The position numbers and the translations under genes were made by a program. The notes below the pieces were generated by a model that was given only the letters and a program-made list of their open reading frames with translations, had not been told where the DNA came from and made no database searches. A stretch of 64,000 bases of DNA from Saprospiraceae bacterium (GTDB lineage: Bacteria > Bacteroidota > Bacteroidia > Chitinophagales > Saprospiraceae): the NCBI GenBank assembly GCA_020627535.1, contig JAHDGU010000013.1:1-64000 (forward strand), written 5' to 3'. Every line of letters begins with the position of its first letter. Positions within the stretch are counted from its first letter, which is position 1. Shown here piece by piece: positions 41,199 to 51,700 of this stretch.

Positions 41199-44137
41199 CA
41201 GTCGATGAAGATTTCGTCGATAAAGATCCAGCATTTTCCACCATCGCCTTTGTGCCCTTCCGGGCAAATGCCTCGGTTGTCAGCGACCACCTTGATGGCT
41301 TTGACTTTTTGATTCAATGCGAGATCGTAGTCTGCTATGATCGTACCATCTTCAAAAGGATCGATGTCATGATCAAGTTTCCCGATGAGCTGAAAATCTT
41401 TGCCATCGGCCGAGGCATAGTAGCTCACGCTGAGGGGTTGAAATATCCAGGAGTTTTGATCTTGCAGAAAGCTGGTGTGGATCTTCTTGACATTCCTGGA
41501 TTCCGGTAATGTGATGATCGCTTCTAGATCTGCTCCTTCATAGCCTTGCCACTCGCCACTGCGATAGTCTTGCCCTCCTTCAAGTCCGTTGATCAAGGCA
41601 TGGTCTCCACCGGCAGCATACTGCACCGCGTAAGCATTTTTGATGTCGATCTCTTTTTGCTCCTGGATCAGGTGGAGCTTGCTCTTGATCTCACGACTCC
41701 AAGGCTTGTCACTTTGCTTCGCGATGGCACGTATCGTGCAGCTTTTAGCAATATGGAGCGGAGTGGTGTAGAGCTCTCCTCTCATCGGATCAGATCCATC
41801 TAGCGTGTATCTGATCTCTGCATCTCCGAGTGCGGCAAGCTTGATCTTCGTGGAGTCAAAGAAGCTACGCTCACCAGCGACGATGGCAGGGACTGGGGTC
41901 AAGGCATGATCGATGGTCGGTGTCGACGGCACGGTGATACTCTCAGGCCACACGGCCGGATCATCACCCATCATGAATGTCAATGTACCGCCATACTTCA
42001 ACTTATTGTGGGCGATCTGACTGCTGGGTAGTGCTTCTCCATTCCAGTGAACGGCTTCGACATAGGCACCATCACCTTGCTTAGTGATGGTCATTATGCG
42101 CCCTTCTGCCATCATCAGTTTTGCTTCCTGGACGATAGGCTCTACCAGTAAGTAATTGCCGTCAGCGGGATTGAAGGGGTAGAGTCCTATACTGCTCAAA
42201 ACAAACCAGGCGCTCATTTGCCCACAGTCCTCATTGCCACAGATACCTTCTGGTGTATCGCTGTAGAGTTCATGGAGGATCTTGTGCACGTACTTGGTAG
42301 ACTTGTGCGGTTTATTCACGAAGTGGTAGAGAAATGCCGCGTGATGACTCGGCTCATTGCCGTGAGCATATTGACCCACGAGTCCAGTAATATCGGATTG
42401 ATGATTTCCTGTCATGTCAGAGCTCATGGTGAAGAAGCTGTCCAGTCGCTGCTCATAGGCATTGGCGCCGCCATGTAGCTCTATCACCTGGCTGATGTCT
42501 TGTGGGTAGTAGAAGTTGTACTGCCATCCATTGGCCTCAGTATAGTGGAAGTTGACCTCACGTGGCTCATACGGCTCGATAAAGAATCCCCGATTTTTGG
42601 GTCGGATCATCTTGTCCTCTGGATGTATGAGTTGCAGGTGTGATTGACTACGTCCTGCAAACTCTTTGGCGATCTCATCCATGTCCAAGTCCTTGGCCAT
42701 CTGATAGATGCACCAGTCATCAAAGGCATACTCTAGCGTCTGAGATACGGAGGCACCGCAGATTTCGCTGGAGAGAAAACCCATTTGCGCGTAAGCGCTC
42801 CGATGATTGCGCTCGAGTCGCGCTGCAGCCGCCATGGCTTCGACCATTTTTTGAGGATCTTCTTTGAAGAGCCCTTTGAAGTAAGCGTCGACGATCACAG
42901 GTACGGAGTGATAGCCGATCATGCAGTAGGTCTCATTGGCAGCGAGCTCCCACATGGCCATGTCATTGCTCTCCTCATACATCTGAGCGAAATCATGACA
43001 GAATTCTTCCACGCGCTCGGGTTCCATCAAGGTGTATAATGGATGTGTGCTACGATAGGTATCCCACAGACTGTAGACAGTATACCTCGTGTCATTGGGA
43101 TGTCTGTGTACTTTCTGATCGAGACCTCGATATCTTCCATCTACGTCACTCGCGGTGTGAGGGGCAAGACAAGCATGATAGAGTGCCGTGTAAAATTTTC
43201 GTTGGAGATCATGGTCGTCTGTCTCGATTTGTATCTTGCTCAGCTGTTTGTGCCAGTTCATTTGCGCGACAGCGCTGTAGGAATCATAGTCTGCAGGCTG
43301 GGCTTCCGCCAAAAGATTTTTCTTCGCCCCATCGAGATCCGTGTGCGACAGAGACACAGTACACTCAAGAGTTGCAAGATCAGCAGCAAATTCTAGGAGC
43401 ACAAGAATTTCTTTGCCATCGATCTGATTGCCAGCAGCAAGTTTCTGGTCTGACAGGGTGGCGATCGATCTGATTGGTTCTGAAAACTTGATGTAGAAGT
43501 AAACGTGCTGTTCGTCAGCCCAGCTTCGAGAAATTCTTTTTCCTCGGAGCGTCATGGAATCCACCCAGTGCAAGGAGGACATCAGTACCTCATCACGATG
43601 TATCAGATCAATGACCAGTCGCTTGGCTCCTTCGCCATGGTAGGAATATCGATGTCTACCGGTGCGGAGTCCAGCAGCGAGCTCCACATCGACTTGAGGC
43701 TTATCCAGATAGACTTGGTATGTTCCTGCACGGGCGTCTTCTTTGGATTTTTGAAAGGGACTCCCGTAGGCTCTTCTGCCGTCCTCCATCAGCTTTAGAC
43801 AGGAATCATCTTCCCGTGTTGGCATCAGCAAGATGTCACAGTAGTCAGCAATGCCCGTCCCGCTCAGATGTGTATGGCTAAAACCATGAATATGGCTGTC
43901 TGTGTAGTGGTAACCGCTGCAGCCATCCCAGCCAGTCAAGCGTGTGTCTGGGCTCAACTGCACCATGCCAAATGGCTGTACCGCTCCCGGATAAGTATGC
44001 CCATGAGCACCTGTGCCTACGAAGGGGTTGACGGCTTTGTAGAGCTGATCGCTTGGTGCGAGTTTGCCTGGATGCTCACTCGTGCTGCAAGATAGAAGTG
44101 TCAAGATGACGAGAAAAGCTGCTGCGATTGATTTCAT
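41198..44137 (-). CDS. GH92-family alpha-mannosidase-like lipoprotein
   Basis: 979 residues, lipobox LLSC near residue 17. GH92 features: VNPFVGTGAHGHTYPGAVQPFGMVQLSPDT, GYHYTDSHIHGFSHTHLSGTG, the (a/a)6 barrel stretch SLWDTYRSTHPLYT, and GNEDCGQMSAWFVLSSIGLYP. GH92 enzymes are Ca-dependent exo-alpha-mannosidases that trim N-glycans. A C-terminal Fn3/chitobiase-like domain (about 740-830, IRYTLDGSDP) and a discoidin-like domain (about 840-979) follow. Probably surface or periplasmic. It overlaps a nitrilase upstream and SUI1 downstream. Confidence 0.95.
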   Translation of the reverse strand: MKSIAAAFLVILTLLSCSTSEHPGKLAPSDQLYKAVNPFVGTGAHGHTYPGAVQPFGMVQLSPDTRLTGWDGCSGYHYTDSHIHGFSHTHLSGTGIADYCDILLMPTREDDSCLKLMEDGRRAYGSPFQKSKEDARAGTYQVYLDKPQVDVELAAGLRTGRHRYSYHGEGAKRLVIDLIHRDEVLMSSLHWVDSMTLRGKRISRSWADEQHVYFYIKFSEPIRSIATLSDQKLAAGNQIDGKEILVLLEFAADLATLECTVSLSHTDLDGAKKNLLAEAQPADYDSYSAVAQMNWHKQLSKIQIETDDHDLQRKFYTALYHACLAPHTASDVDGRYRGLDQKVHRHPNDTRYTVYSLWDTYRSTHPLYTLMEPERVEEFCHDFAQMYEESNDMAMWELAANETYCMIGYHSVPVIVDAYFKGLFKEDPQKMVEAMAAAARLERNHRSAYAQMGFLSSEICGASVSQTLEYAFDDWCIYQMAKDLDMDEIAKEFAGRSQSHLQLIHPEDKMIRPKNRGFFIEPYEPREVNFHYTEANGWQYNFYYPQDISQVIELHGGANAYEQRLDSFFTMSSDMTGNHQSDITGLVGQYAHGNEPSHHAAFLYHFVNKPHKSTKYVHKILHELYSDTPEGICGNEDCGQMSAWFVLSSIGLYPFNPADGNYLLVEPIVQEAKLMMAEGRIMTITKQGDGAYVEAVHWNGEALPSSQIAHNKLKYGGTLTFMMGDDPAVWPESITVPSTPTIDHALTPVPAIVAGERSFFDSTKIKLAALGDAEIRYTLDGSDPMRGELYTTPLHIAKSCTIRAIAKQSDKPWSREIKSKLHLIQEQKEIDIKNAYAVQYAAGGDHALINGLEGGQDYRSGEWQGYEGADLEAIITLPESRNVKKIHTSFLQDQNSWIFQPLSVSYYASADGKDFQLIGKLDHDIDPFEDGTIIADYDLALNQKVKAIKVVADNRGICPEGHKGDGGKCWIFIDEIFID

Positions 44138-45069
44138 GATCCGTCGTCTCTACGTTGCATATTGATTTGATAGTCGAAGATATCGCGGCGCTGATAGTGT
44201 CCACTCACGGCCAGGTTCATTCGCTCTTTGGTGAGTAGGTCTAGAGATGGTAGCTCATGATAGATGATGCCTTCAGTCTCAAAGTCAGGCTGCAGTAGCC
44301 ATTGGCCATCAGGTCCAGCCACACAAGATCCTCCGCTGAGCAGAAAGTCATCTGACTTCGCTCCTTCTGGCAGAGTCATATCCGTAGGGATGTCCTTGTA
44401 CTGTAGGATTTGTCCAATTGCCACCACATAACATCTCCCCTCGAAGGCATAGTGCCGCGATGCGAGTTGATGTCGATCAGCGAGGGTAGGCCACAAGGCG
44501 AAGTGAATGTCCTCCGCCGCATCATGCAAGACTTGCCGAGACATGGGCATCCAATGCTCCCAGCACACTAAGCTCCCGATCCTGCCATGCGGACTGTCCA
44601 CGACTTTGAGGCCAGCACCATCTCCATGATGATACATGAGCTTCTCCGTGTAAGTAGGCACGAGCTTCCGATGATGATTGACAATCTCTCCTTCATCACT
44701 GATGGTGAAGATGCTGTTGAAGACCGATCCATTACCTCGACCGATATCGAGCTTCTCATTCGCTCCCAGGATGACCCAAAGATCAAGCTCTTTGGCCCAA
44801 GCACTGATGTCTTGTAGTTCCTCTCCTGAAGCACTGACAGCTGATTGAAAGTGCTTGAGCCACAGTTCTTTGACCGGTTCATGATCCCATCGACCTACCT
44901 CAGGATAATTGTCCAGCCAGGCCGGATAGCCACAGAGCCAAGACTCCCCAAAGGCAATAATATTGGCCTTTTTGGCGGAAGCCTGCTCCATGAGCAATCG
45001 CAATTTCTTGAGACTCTCTGTGAGGTCATAGTATACAGGCCGATCCTGTACAATAGCGATCAGACTCAT
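44134..45069 (-). CDS. Nitrilase-superfamily carbon-nitrogen hydrolase
   Basis: 311 residues, cytosolic. The catalytic triad is visible: E42 (AFGESWL), K135 (NHHRKLVPTYTE) and C169 (LVCWEHWMP). The CWEHWMP context is that of branch-1 nitrilases (nitrile to acid) rather than amidases. The natural substrate is unknown. It overlaps by 4 nt with both the S9 peptidase gene and the GH92 gene. Confidence 0.92.
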   Translation of the reverse strand: MSLIAIVQDRPVYYDLTESLKKLRLLMEQASAKKANIIAFGESWLCGYPAWLDNYPEVGRWDHEPVKELWLKHFQSAVSASGEELQDISAWAKELDLWVILGANEKLDIGRGNGSVFNSIFTISDEGEIVNHHRKLVPTYTEKLMYHHGDGAGLKVVDSPHGRIGSLVCWEHWMPMSRQVLHDAAEDIHFALWPTLADRHQLASRHYAFEGRCYVVAIGQILQYKDIPTDMTLPEGAKSDDFLLSGGSCVAGPDGQWLLQPDFETEGIIYHELPSLDLLTKERMNLAVSGHYQRRDIFDYQINMQRRDDGS

Positions 45070-47222
45070 TTTTTCATATAGTCATGCACACCGGCAAGAT
45101 CAAGCAAGAAGGCATACTCTAGGGCAACTTCCTTGTACCGCTCAAATCTGCCCGAAGCTCCACCGTGGCCAGCATCCATATTCGTATGAAGCAACAGTGG
45201 ATTGTCATCCGTCTTCATTTCACGCAGCTTGGCGACCCACTTGGCTGGTTCCCAGTACTGGACTTGGCTGTCATGCAAACCCGTCGTCACCAAGGTCGGT
45301 GGATAGTTCTTTGCTTCGACCTGATCATATGGCGAGTAGGACTTGATGTACTCGTAGTACTCCTTGTCATTGGGGTTGCCCCACTCATCATATTCACCTG
45401 TCGTCAATGGGATGGACTCATCAAGCATGGTGGTGACTACATCGACAAATGGTACTGCCGCCACGATTCCAGCCCAGAGCTCTGGCTCCATATTCATGAC
45501 AGCACCCATGAGCAGACCACCTGCTGAGCCACCCATGGCAAAGAGCTTGTCGTCTGCCGCATAGTTCTTGCTGATCATAGCCTTGCCACAATCAATGAAG
45601 TCTGTGAAGGTGTTTTTCTTCTTGAGCAACTTGCCGTCTTCATACCAGTGCCGACCCATCTCTTGACCACCTCTGATGTGAGCCACGGCGTAGACAAATC
45701 CACGATTGAGAAGTGATAGTCTTACCGAACTGAAATATGGATCCATGCTATTGCCATAGCTTCCATAGCCATAGAGTAGGCAAGGAGCAGATCCGTCGAG
45801 CTTGGTATCCTTGTGATAGACTATGGAGACGGGCACCTCTACGCCGTCTCTTGCTTTGACCATGATGCGCTCAGACTTGTAATCTGAAGATTGAAAATCA
45901 CCGACGACTTCCTGCTGCTTGAGCAGTTCCTTGTCTTTTGTCTCCATATTGTAGTCGAAGGTGCTGCTTGGCGTGGTCATCGAGGTATAGCCGATGCGGA
46001 GTATGTCCGTATCAAAATCTGGATTGGTTGATGTGTAAGCCAAGTAAGCATCTTCCCCAAAGTCAATGTAGTGCTCTTCTCCGTCATGTGGCATCACTCT
46101 GATCGTACGGATGCCAGCTATGCGCTCACTCAGTACTTTGTAGTCTTTGAAGAGGTCTAGACCTTCTAGCAGTACATCGTCTCTGTGGGCGATGACCTCT
46201 TTCCAGTTCGCCTTGTTGGTCTTTCCTTCTGGTGTTGACATCAAGCGGAAGTTCTTGGCATCCAGATTGGTCTTGACGAACCACTGACTACCGTCGTGAT
46301 AGATGTCATACTCTAGGTCGCGCTCCCTTGGCTGAAAGATGGTGAATTTGCCATTTGGATTATCGGCACTGAGATAGCGTGACTCTGATGACAGCGTAGA
46401 GTAGGATCCGATGACTATATACTTGTCACTCTTGGTACGATAGACGTAGCATCCGAAAGTCTCATCATCCTCGTGAAATACTTCTACATCTTCGCTGGCA
46501 TCAGTCCCAAGTGTATGACGGAAGATCTTGTATGATCTAAGTGTTTCGTCTTTCTGGGAGTAAAAAATCGTCTTGTTATCTGCTGCCCAAGTGGCTCCGC
46601 CAGTTGTGTTGGGGATCTCATCTGGGAGCATTTCGCCAGTCTCCAGATTTTTGAACTTGAGGGTATAGATTCTTCGACTCAAGGTATCTTCTCCAAAGCA
46701 AAGAATCTTGTTGTCTAGCGAAGTAGATCGACCGCCAACAGCATAGTAGGAGTAGTCTTTGGCGAGTTCATTCACGTCCAGCATGATTTCCTCATCTGCA
46801 TCCAGAGAACCTTTCTTGCGACTATGAATCGGATACTCTTTCCCTTCCTCATATCTGGTGATGTAGTAATATCCTTTATACTTGAAAGGGACACTCATGT
46901 CCGTCTGCTTGATACGCCCTTTGATTTCTTCAAAGAGTGCTTCTTGATAGTCTTCGGTATCGGCGAGGACTGATTTGGTGTAGTCGTTTTCGGCATTGAG
47001 ATAGTCGATGACCTCTTGATCTTCTCTCTGATTGAGCCAGTAGTAGTTGTCGACTCGCACATCACCGTGCTTCTCCAGCTTCTTCTCCACTTTTTTCGCT
47101 GCTGGAGCATCCAAGTTCATTTTATCCATTATCGTAGATGCTTGAGATTGCTGATCTGAATCTGTACTGGCGCAAGATGCCAATATCAGAGCCATGCTGC
47201 AAATAATTAGTTTTGTTTTCAT
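45066..47222 (-). CDS. Prolyl oligopeptidase family serine peptidase (oligopeptidase B-like, S9A), lipoprotein
   Basis: 718 residues with lipobox LASC near residue 16. An N-terminal propeller (about 40-440; DNYYWLNQREDQEVIDYLNAEN is the family start) is followed by an alpha/beta hydrolase with nucleophile in MGGSAGGLLMG, ACLLYGYGSYG, SYSPYDQV and the His region MDAGHGGASGRF. Resembles PtrB/protease II, which cuts after basic residues in short peptides. First gene of the overlapping operon ending in SUI1; divergent from the MATE gene with 83 nt between. Confidence 0.93.
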   Translation of the reverse strand: MKTKLIICSMALILASCASTDSDQQSQASTIMDKMNLDAPAAKKVEKKLEKHGDVRVDNYYWLNQREDQEVIDYLNAENDYTKSVLADTEDYQEALFEEIKGRIKQTDMSVPFKYKGYYYITRYEEGKEYPIHSRKKGSLDADEEIMLDVNELAKDYSYYAVGGRSTSLDNKILCFGEDTLSRRIYTLKFKNLETGEMLPDEIPNTTGGATWAADNKTIFYSQKDETLRSYKIFRHTLGTDASEDVEVFHEDDETFGCYVYRTKSDKYIVIGSYSTLSSESRYLSADNPNGKFTIFQPRERDLEYDIYHDGSQWFVKTNLDAKNFRLMSTPEGKTNKANWKEVIAHRDDVLLEGLDLFKDYKVLSERIAGIRTIRVMPHDGEEHYIDFGEDAYLAYTSTNPDFDTDILRIGYTSMTTPSSTFDYNMETKDKELLKQQEVVGDFQSSDYKSERIMVKARDGVEVPVSIVYHKDTKLDGSAPCLLYGYGSYGNSMDPYFSSVRLSLLNRGFVYAVAHIRGGQEMGRHWYEDGKLLKKKNTFTDFIDCGKAMISKNYAADDKLFAMGGSAGGLLMGAVMNMEPELWAGIVAAVPFVDVVTTMLDESIPLTTGEYDEWGNPNDKEYYEYIKSYSPYDQVEAKNYPPTLVTTGLHDSQVQYWEPAKWVAKLREMKTDDNPLLLHTNMDAGHGGASGRFERYKEVALEYAFLLDLAGVHDYMKK

Positions 47223-47305
47223 GTGATTTCAATGAGATTGATAGATAGAGCACGGAAAATTACTGATTATCACTTGGCTTTCGCCAAAATGAACTGTGAA
47301 GAAGT

Positions 47306-48643
47306 GTGAAGCCAGTAGGATTATCATTCAAGGATATATGGCGATTGTCATTTCCGATTATGCTCGGAAGTGCCACACAGAACATCATTGTTCTGTCTGA
47401 TAGTGTCTTTCTGTATGGGAAAAGTGAGACAGAATTTGCGGCTGTTGGCTTTGTCAGTGTGTTTTACCTATTTATTACGGCAATTGGATTTGGCTTTAGC
47501 CGAGGAGGCCAGATCCTAATCTCACGGCGCTGGGCAGAAGGCGCTAAGCGCTTGGTGGGCAGCACCTATAGGACTATGCTGGTTTTTTTGCTAGCGATTG
47601 CTTTGCTGCTGTTTCTTTTCATGCAGTTTCTGTGTCCTGTGTTTTTCCATTACATACTGGACACTGAGTCCCTGGCAGAGTATGGGCTCGAGTATATTGA
47701 GTGGCGGAAGTGGGGCGTATTCTTTTCTTTTGCTGGGATCAGCTGGATCGCCTACTACTCAGGAATCGGTCGTACCAGGATCATAGCTATCACTACGATC
47801 TTTTTGGCCGTGGTAAACCTTGTGCTCAATTATGTTTTGATCTACGGGAAGTGGGGTTTCCCTGAGATGGGGATAGCTGGAGCTGGGCTAGCAAGTACCT
47901 TGGCAGAGATTGCGACCTTTTTTGTGTTTCTCTACTTCGTGCTCAAGGATCGTCGCAGCAAAGAATTTGATCTACTCAAGATTCGAGGCATAGACTGGAA
48001 ACTAGTCAGGACACTTCTTTATGTGTCATTTCCTTTTGTCATTCAGTTTGTGAGTTCGATAGGCAGTTGGCTATTCTTCTTTGGCATGATTGAGAATATG
48101 GGTCAGCGTGCACTGGCCATTTCTAATCTAGTGCGCATAGTGTATATCTTGATCAGCATCCCGTCTTGGGGCTTTGCCACAGGTGTGCAGACACTAGTAG
48201 GTAAGTGCATCGGCGCTGGTCAACTCAAGCGTGTAGTGCTTGCCACCAATAAGACTGTGATTCTCAATTGGATCATCACCATGCCTCTTGCCTTGGTGGT
48301 GCTTCTGATGCCGTGGTCCGATCTACTAGCAGGGTCCAATTACAATGTAGCCATTTTCGCGGAAGCGAGACCTATACTTCTCGTGGTCTTGGCCATCATA
48401 CTGGTCTTCAGTGCAGGGAGCATCTATCATAGTGCCTTCATGTCCGCAGGTGCGATGTGGGCAGGGCTACGGATTCAAATTCTTGTCATTCTGTCTTACC
48501 TCACGCTCACTTATTGTTTTATCAATGTCTGGCAGCTCAGTCTGAGCTGGGTCTGGAGCCTGGAGTTTTTCTATTGGTTAGCACTGGGAAGTCTGAGTAT
48601 GCTGCTGATGTATCGAGGTCGATGGAAGGAGGTGAAGCTTTGA
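47306..48643 (+). CDS. MATE-family multidrug/toxin exporter
   Basis: 445 residues, GTG start, about 12 helices in two halves (LSFPIMLGSATQNIIVLSDSVFLYG ... and VSFPFVIQFVSSIGSWLFFFGMI). The conserved pattern FGFSRGGQILISRRWAEG and WGFATGVQTLVGKCIGAGQ matches MATE transporters, which export cationic or organic compounds against Na+ or H+. Substrate unknown. Confidence 0.9.
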   Translation: MKPVGLSFKDIWRLSFPIMLGSATQNIIVLSDSVFLYGKSETEFAAVGFVSVFYLFITAIGFGFSRGGQILISRRWAEGAKRLVGSTYRTMLVFLLAIALLLFLFMQFLCPVFFHYILDTESLAEYGLEYIEWRKWGVFFSFAGISWIAYYSGIGRTRIIAITTIFLAVVNLVLNYVLIYGKWGFPEMGIAGAGLASTLAEIATFFVFLYFVLKDRRSKEFDLLKIRGIDWKLVRTLLYVSFPFVIQFVSSIGSWLFFFGMIENMGQRALAISNLVRIVYILISIPSWGFATGVQTLVGKCIGAGQLKRVVLATNKTVILNWIITMPLALVVLLMPWSDLLAGSNYNVAIFAEARPILLVVLAIILVFSAGSIYHSAFMSAGAMWAGLRIQILVILSYLTLTYCFINVWQLSLSWVWSLEFFYWLALGSLSMLLMYRGRWKEVKL

Positions 48644-48787
48644 GCCGAAGACCGATGACCGAAGACCGATGACGCTTTTTTATGGAAGATCCTATCTGCA
48701 CAATTCTTCCGGTTTACGGACGACGGGTCTCGGTTCACGTATTTAAAAAAGACATATATAATTCCTCTATATTTGTCGCCCTTTTTT
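48644..48787 (+). promoter_or_regulatory. smc upstream region with TATATTTG -7 box and short direct repeats
   Basis: TATATTTG at 48768-48775 is a perfect -7 consensus, 13 nt before the ATG; the -33 element is weak (TTTA at 48742-48745, 22 nt away). Upstream, CCGAAGACCGATGA occurs twice in tandem (about 48652-48674), a low-complexity repeat also echoed near 56780. No gene seen. Confidence 0.4.
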
Positions 48788-51700
48788 ATGCAACTTGAGA
48801 AGATAGAGATACGAGGCTTCAAGAGCTTCGCTGATCCTACCGAAGTCCACTTTGGTCAGGATGTGACTGGTGTCGTAGGGCCCAATGGTAGTGGTAAATC
48901 CAATATCGTAGATGCTTTCCGCTGGGTGCTAGGAGAGCAGAAGAGTGGTCAGCTGAGACTGGATAAGATGACCGATGTGCTTTTTAACGGAAGTGATAAG
49001 CGCAAGAAGGCCAATATGGCGAGAGTGGCCATCAGCTTCAGCAATACCAAGAATATCCTTCCACTGGAGTATCAGACCGTGACTATCGCCCGAGAACTGC
49101 ATCGAAGTAGCGAGTCCAACTACTTCATCAATGGAGTAGCCTGTCGTCTGAAGGATATAAGGAATCTCTTTACAGATACGGGTGTCGGGCCCAATAGCTA
49201 TGCCATCATTGCACTACAGATGGTGGAAGGCATCTTGAGCGATACCAATAATGAGCGTCGTAGGATGTTTGAGCAGGCAGCTGGCGTATCAAAGTACAAG
49301 ACACGCAAGCGCGAAACCTTCAATAAGCTCAAGCTGACAGAAGCAGATCTCGATCGTGTGAAGGATTTACTTTTTGAGATCGAAGGCAATCTCAAGACCC
49401 TCGAGAAGCAGGCAAGACGCGCCAAGCGCTACAAGGTCATCAAGGAGCAGTACGCTGACTTTAGCTTGCAAATCGCCAAGAAAGAATGGGACGTTTTTTC
49501 TGAGCAGCTCAGCTCCTTGCAGAGCAAAATTGATGAAGCTGTCGCACAACATCAATCACTGAGTGCCAAGAGAAGTGGTGCAGAGGCCGAAATCGCTAAG
49601 CGAAAGACGGATATCCTCGATGAGGAAAGCCAGCTGAGTGAGAAGCAGAAGCATCTCAATGAGTTTCTTGATGGGCTCCGGCGTCAAGAAAATCAGAAAA
49701 GCGAGAAGAGCAATGCGCTCAACTATACCAAGGAAAAACTGAAAGCCGCTCAAGATCAACTCAAGAAAAATGCAGATGAGATTGAGCGATTTGATATGGA
49801 GCTCGTCGATCTCTCAGAAGAGCTGACAGAGAAGGCAGCAGCACTGCACAGATTGGAAGAAGGTCATCAAGGAGCCAAGGAAGAGTTAGAAAAAGCCCAA
49901 GCTGCCTACAGCTCTGGACGTGGTTTGCGATCAGAAATCCTGCCTCAACTGCGCCAACTGGAAGAAGAGAAATTTTCCATCGAAAAGCGGCTGGCTGTAT
50001 TGGAAAATCTCATCGGGCAGCATGATGAGCAGCAGAAGCGAAAGATGGTCGAAAGAAATGAAATCGATCAAAACCTCCAGACGCTGAGTACAGAGCGCGA
50101 TCGAGTGAAAAAAGATGAGGCGCTCGTCACGAAGCAAATTGATCAACTCTCTGGAAAGATCCTGAAGATCCAAGAAAAGAAGAGCACGCTGGAGCAGAAG
50201 CTCGACAAACAAAAAGACGAGCTGACACAAGTGACGAGAGCACTTGATGCTAGGACCAATGAGTACGAGCTACTTCAATCTATGGTCGACAGCCTCGAGG
50301 GATTTCCAGAGTCTATCAAGTTCCTCAAGAAGCAGTCCAACTGGAATGTGGATGCGCCATTGTTCTCGGATATACTGAGCTGTGAAGAAAAGTATCGGCC
50401 CATCCTAGAATCATACCTGGAGCCATATCTCAATCACTTTATCGTACAATCTGATCAGGATGCTTTCAAGGCCATTCGACTGCTCAGTGATGGACAGCGT
50501 GGTAGGGCTCAGTTTTTTGTGATGGATAGACTTCCAGCACTCAAGAGCGTGTCAGGTCCAAAGAATGCCACCTCGGCCATTGAACTTGTCGATGTAGAGC
50601 CGAGATTCCGATCTCTCCTGGAAGTGCTATTGCACGACACCTATGTCTTTGACAATGTTATCTTAGAAGATTTACAGCCACAGGCTGGTCAGACCTTCCT
50701 TTCCTTGCAAGGGCAAGTGGTGTACAAAGACTTCAATCTTGGCGGAGGAAGTCTTGGACTTTTCAGTGGAAAGAAGATTGGACGCAAGAAAAACCTGGAT
50801 CAGCTCAAGAAGCAAATCGATAAGCTTGAGTCCAAGAAGGAGAAGTCATTCGTGGCGATTGATGCGACAAGACAGTCTCTCGTAAGTATCGATCTCGCAA
50901 GTTTGGAGTCAGAGCTAGCATCTGCCAATAAGCAATTGGCTGAGCGCCAAAAGGAGCTGAGCGGTATCGAGGCACAGCTTAATGCCGTGCTCCAACGCAA
51001 AGAGAATCTCAGCAAAGAAGAGAGTCTCGAAGAGCAGAGACTTGCAGAGCAAAGTGAGGAGATCAAGACGATCACCGCTCGCAGATCGGAGCTAGGGAGT
51101 GCACTCGAGACCTTACAGAATCAGCTTGCACAGACAGACTCTAGCTTATCTCAGCAGGAGGCAAGCCTCAATCAAGCAAGAGAAATCTTCAATAAGGCTG
51201 AGATCGACCGCATCAAGGCTAAGAGTGCGGTAGAGTCACTCGAAAAAGACTGTGGTTTCCGGAAGAATCGCATTACACAGCTCACCAATAGCAGTGACAA
51301 TCTCGAAGCTCAGATGCATCAGTATCAGAAGCAAGTAGCTGAGCTAGAGTCCTCTATACAGTCTATCGCTGAGGGACTTCAGGAGGCTTACGCCCAAAAA
51401 GAGGATCGCAGCAAAGAGCTGACACAAAAGGAAGAGGAGTACTACAAGCGTAGAGGCGCCATCAATGATCTCGAAGAAGATCTGAGAAAAATCCAGCAGA
51501 ACTATCTCAGCCAGCAGTCTCTCATCAATCAGATGAAGGATAAGCTGGGCCAAGTCAATTTCTCGAGACGTGCTGTCAAGGATCGGATGCAAATCGAGTT
51601 TCAGCGTGCTATCGAAGAGATCGAGTCAGTGGAAATGACCGATGAAGAACTCACAGAGCTCACCATCAAGCGGGACCGCATCCAAGGACGCATCGCCAAC

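Noticed and set aside
43039-43473. Plus-strand open frames antisense to GH92
   Set aside because: They are antisense to clearly conserved GH92 sequence and carry no signal of their own.
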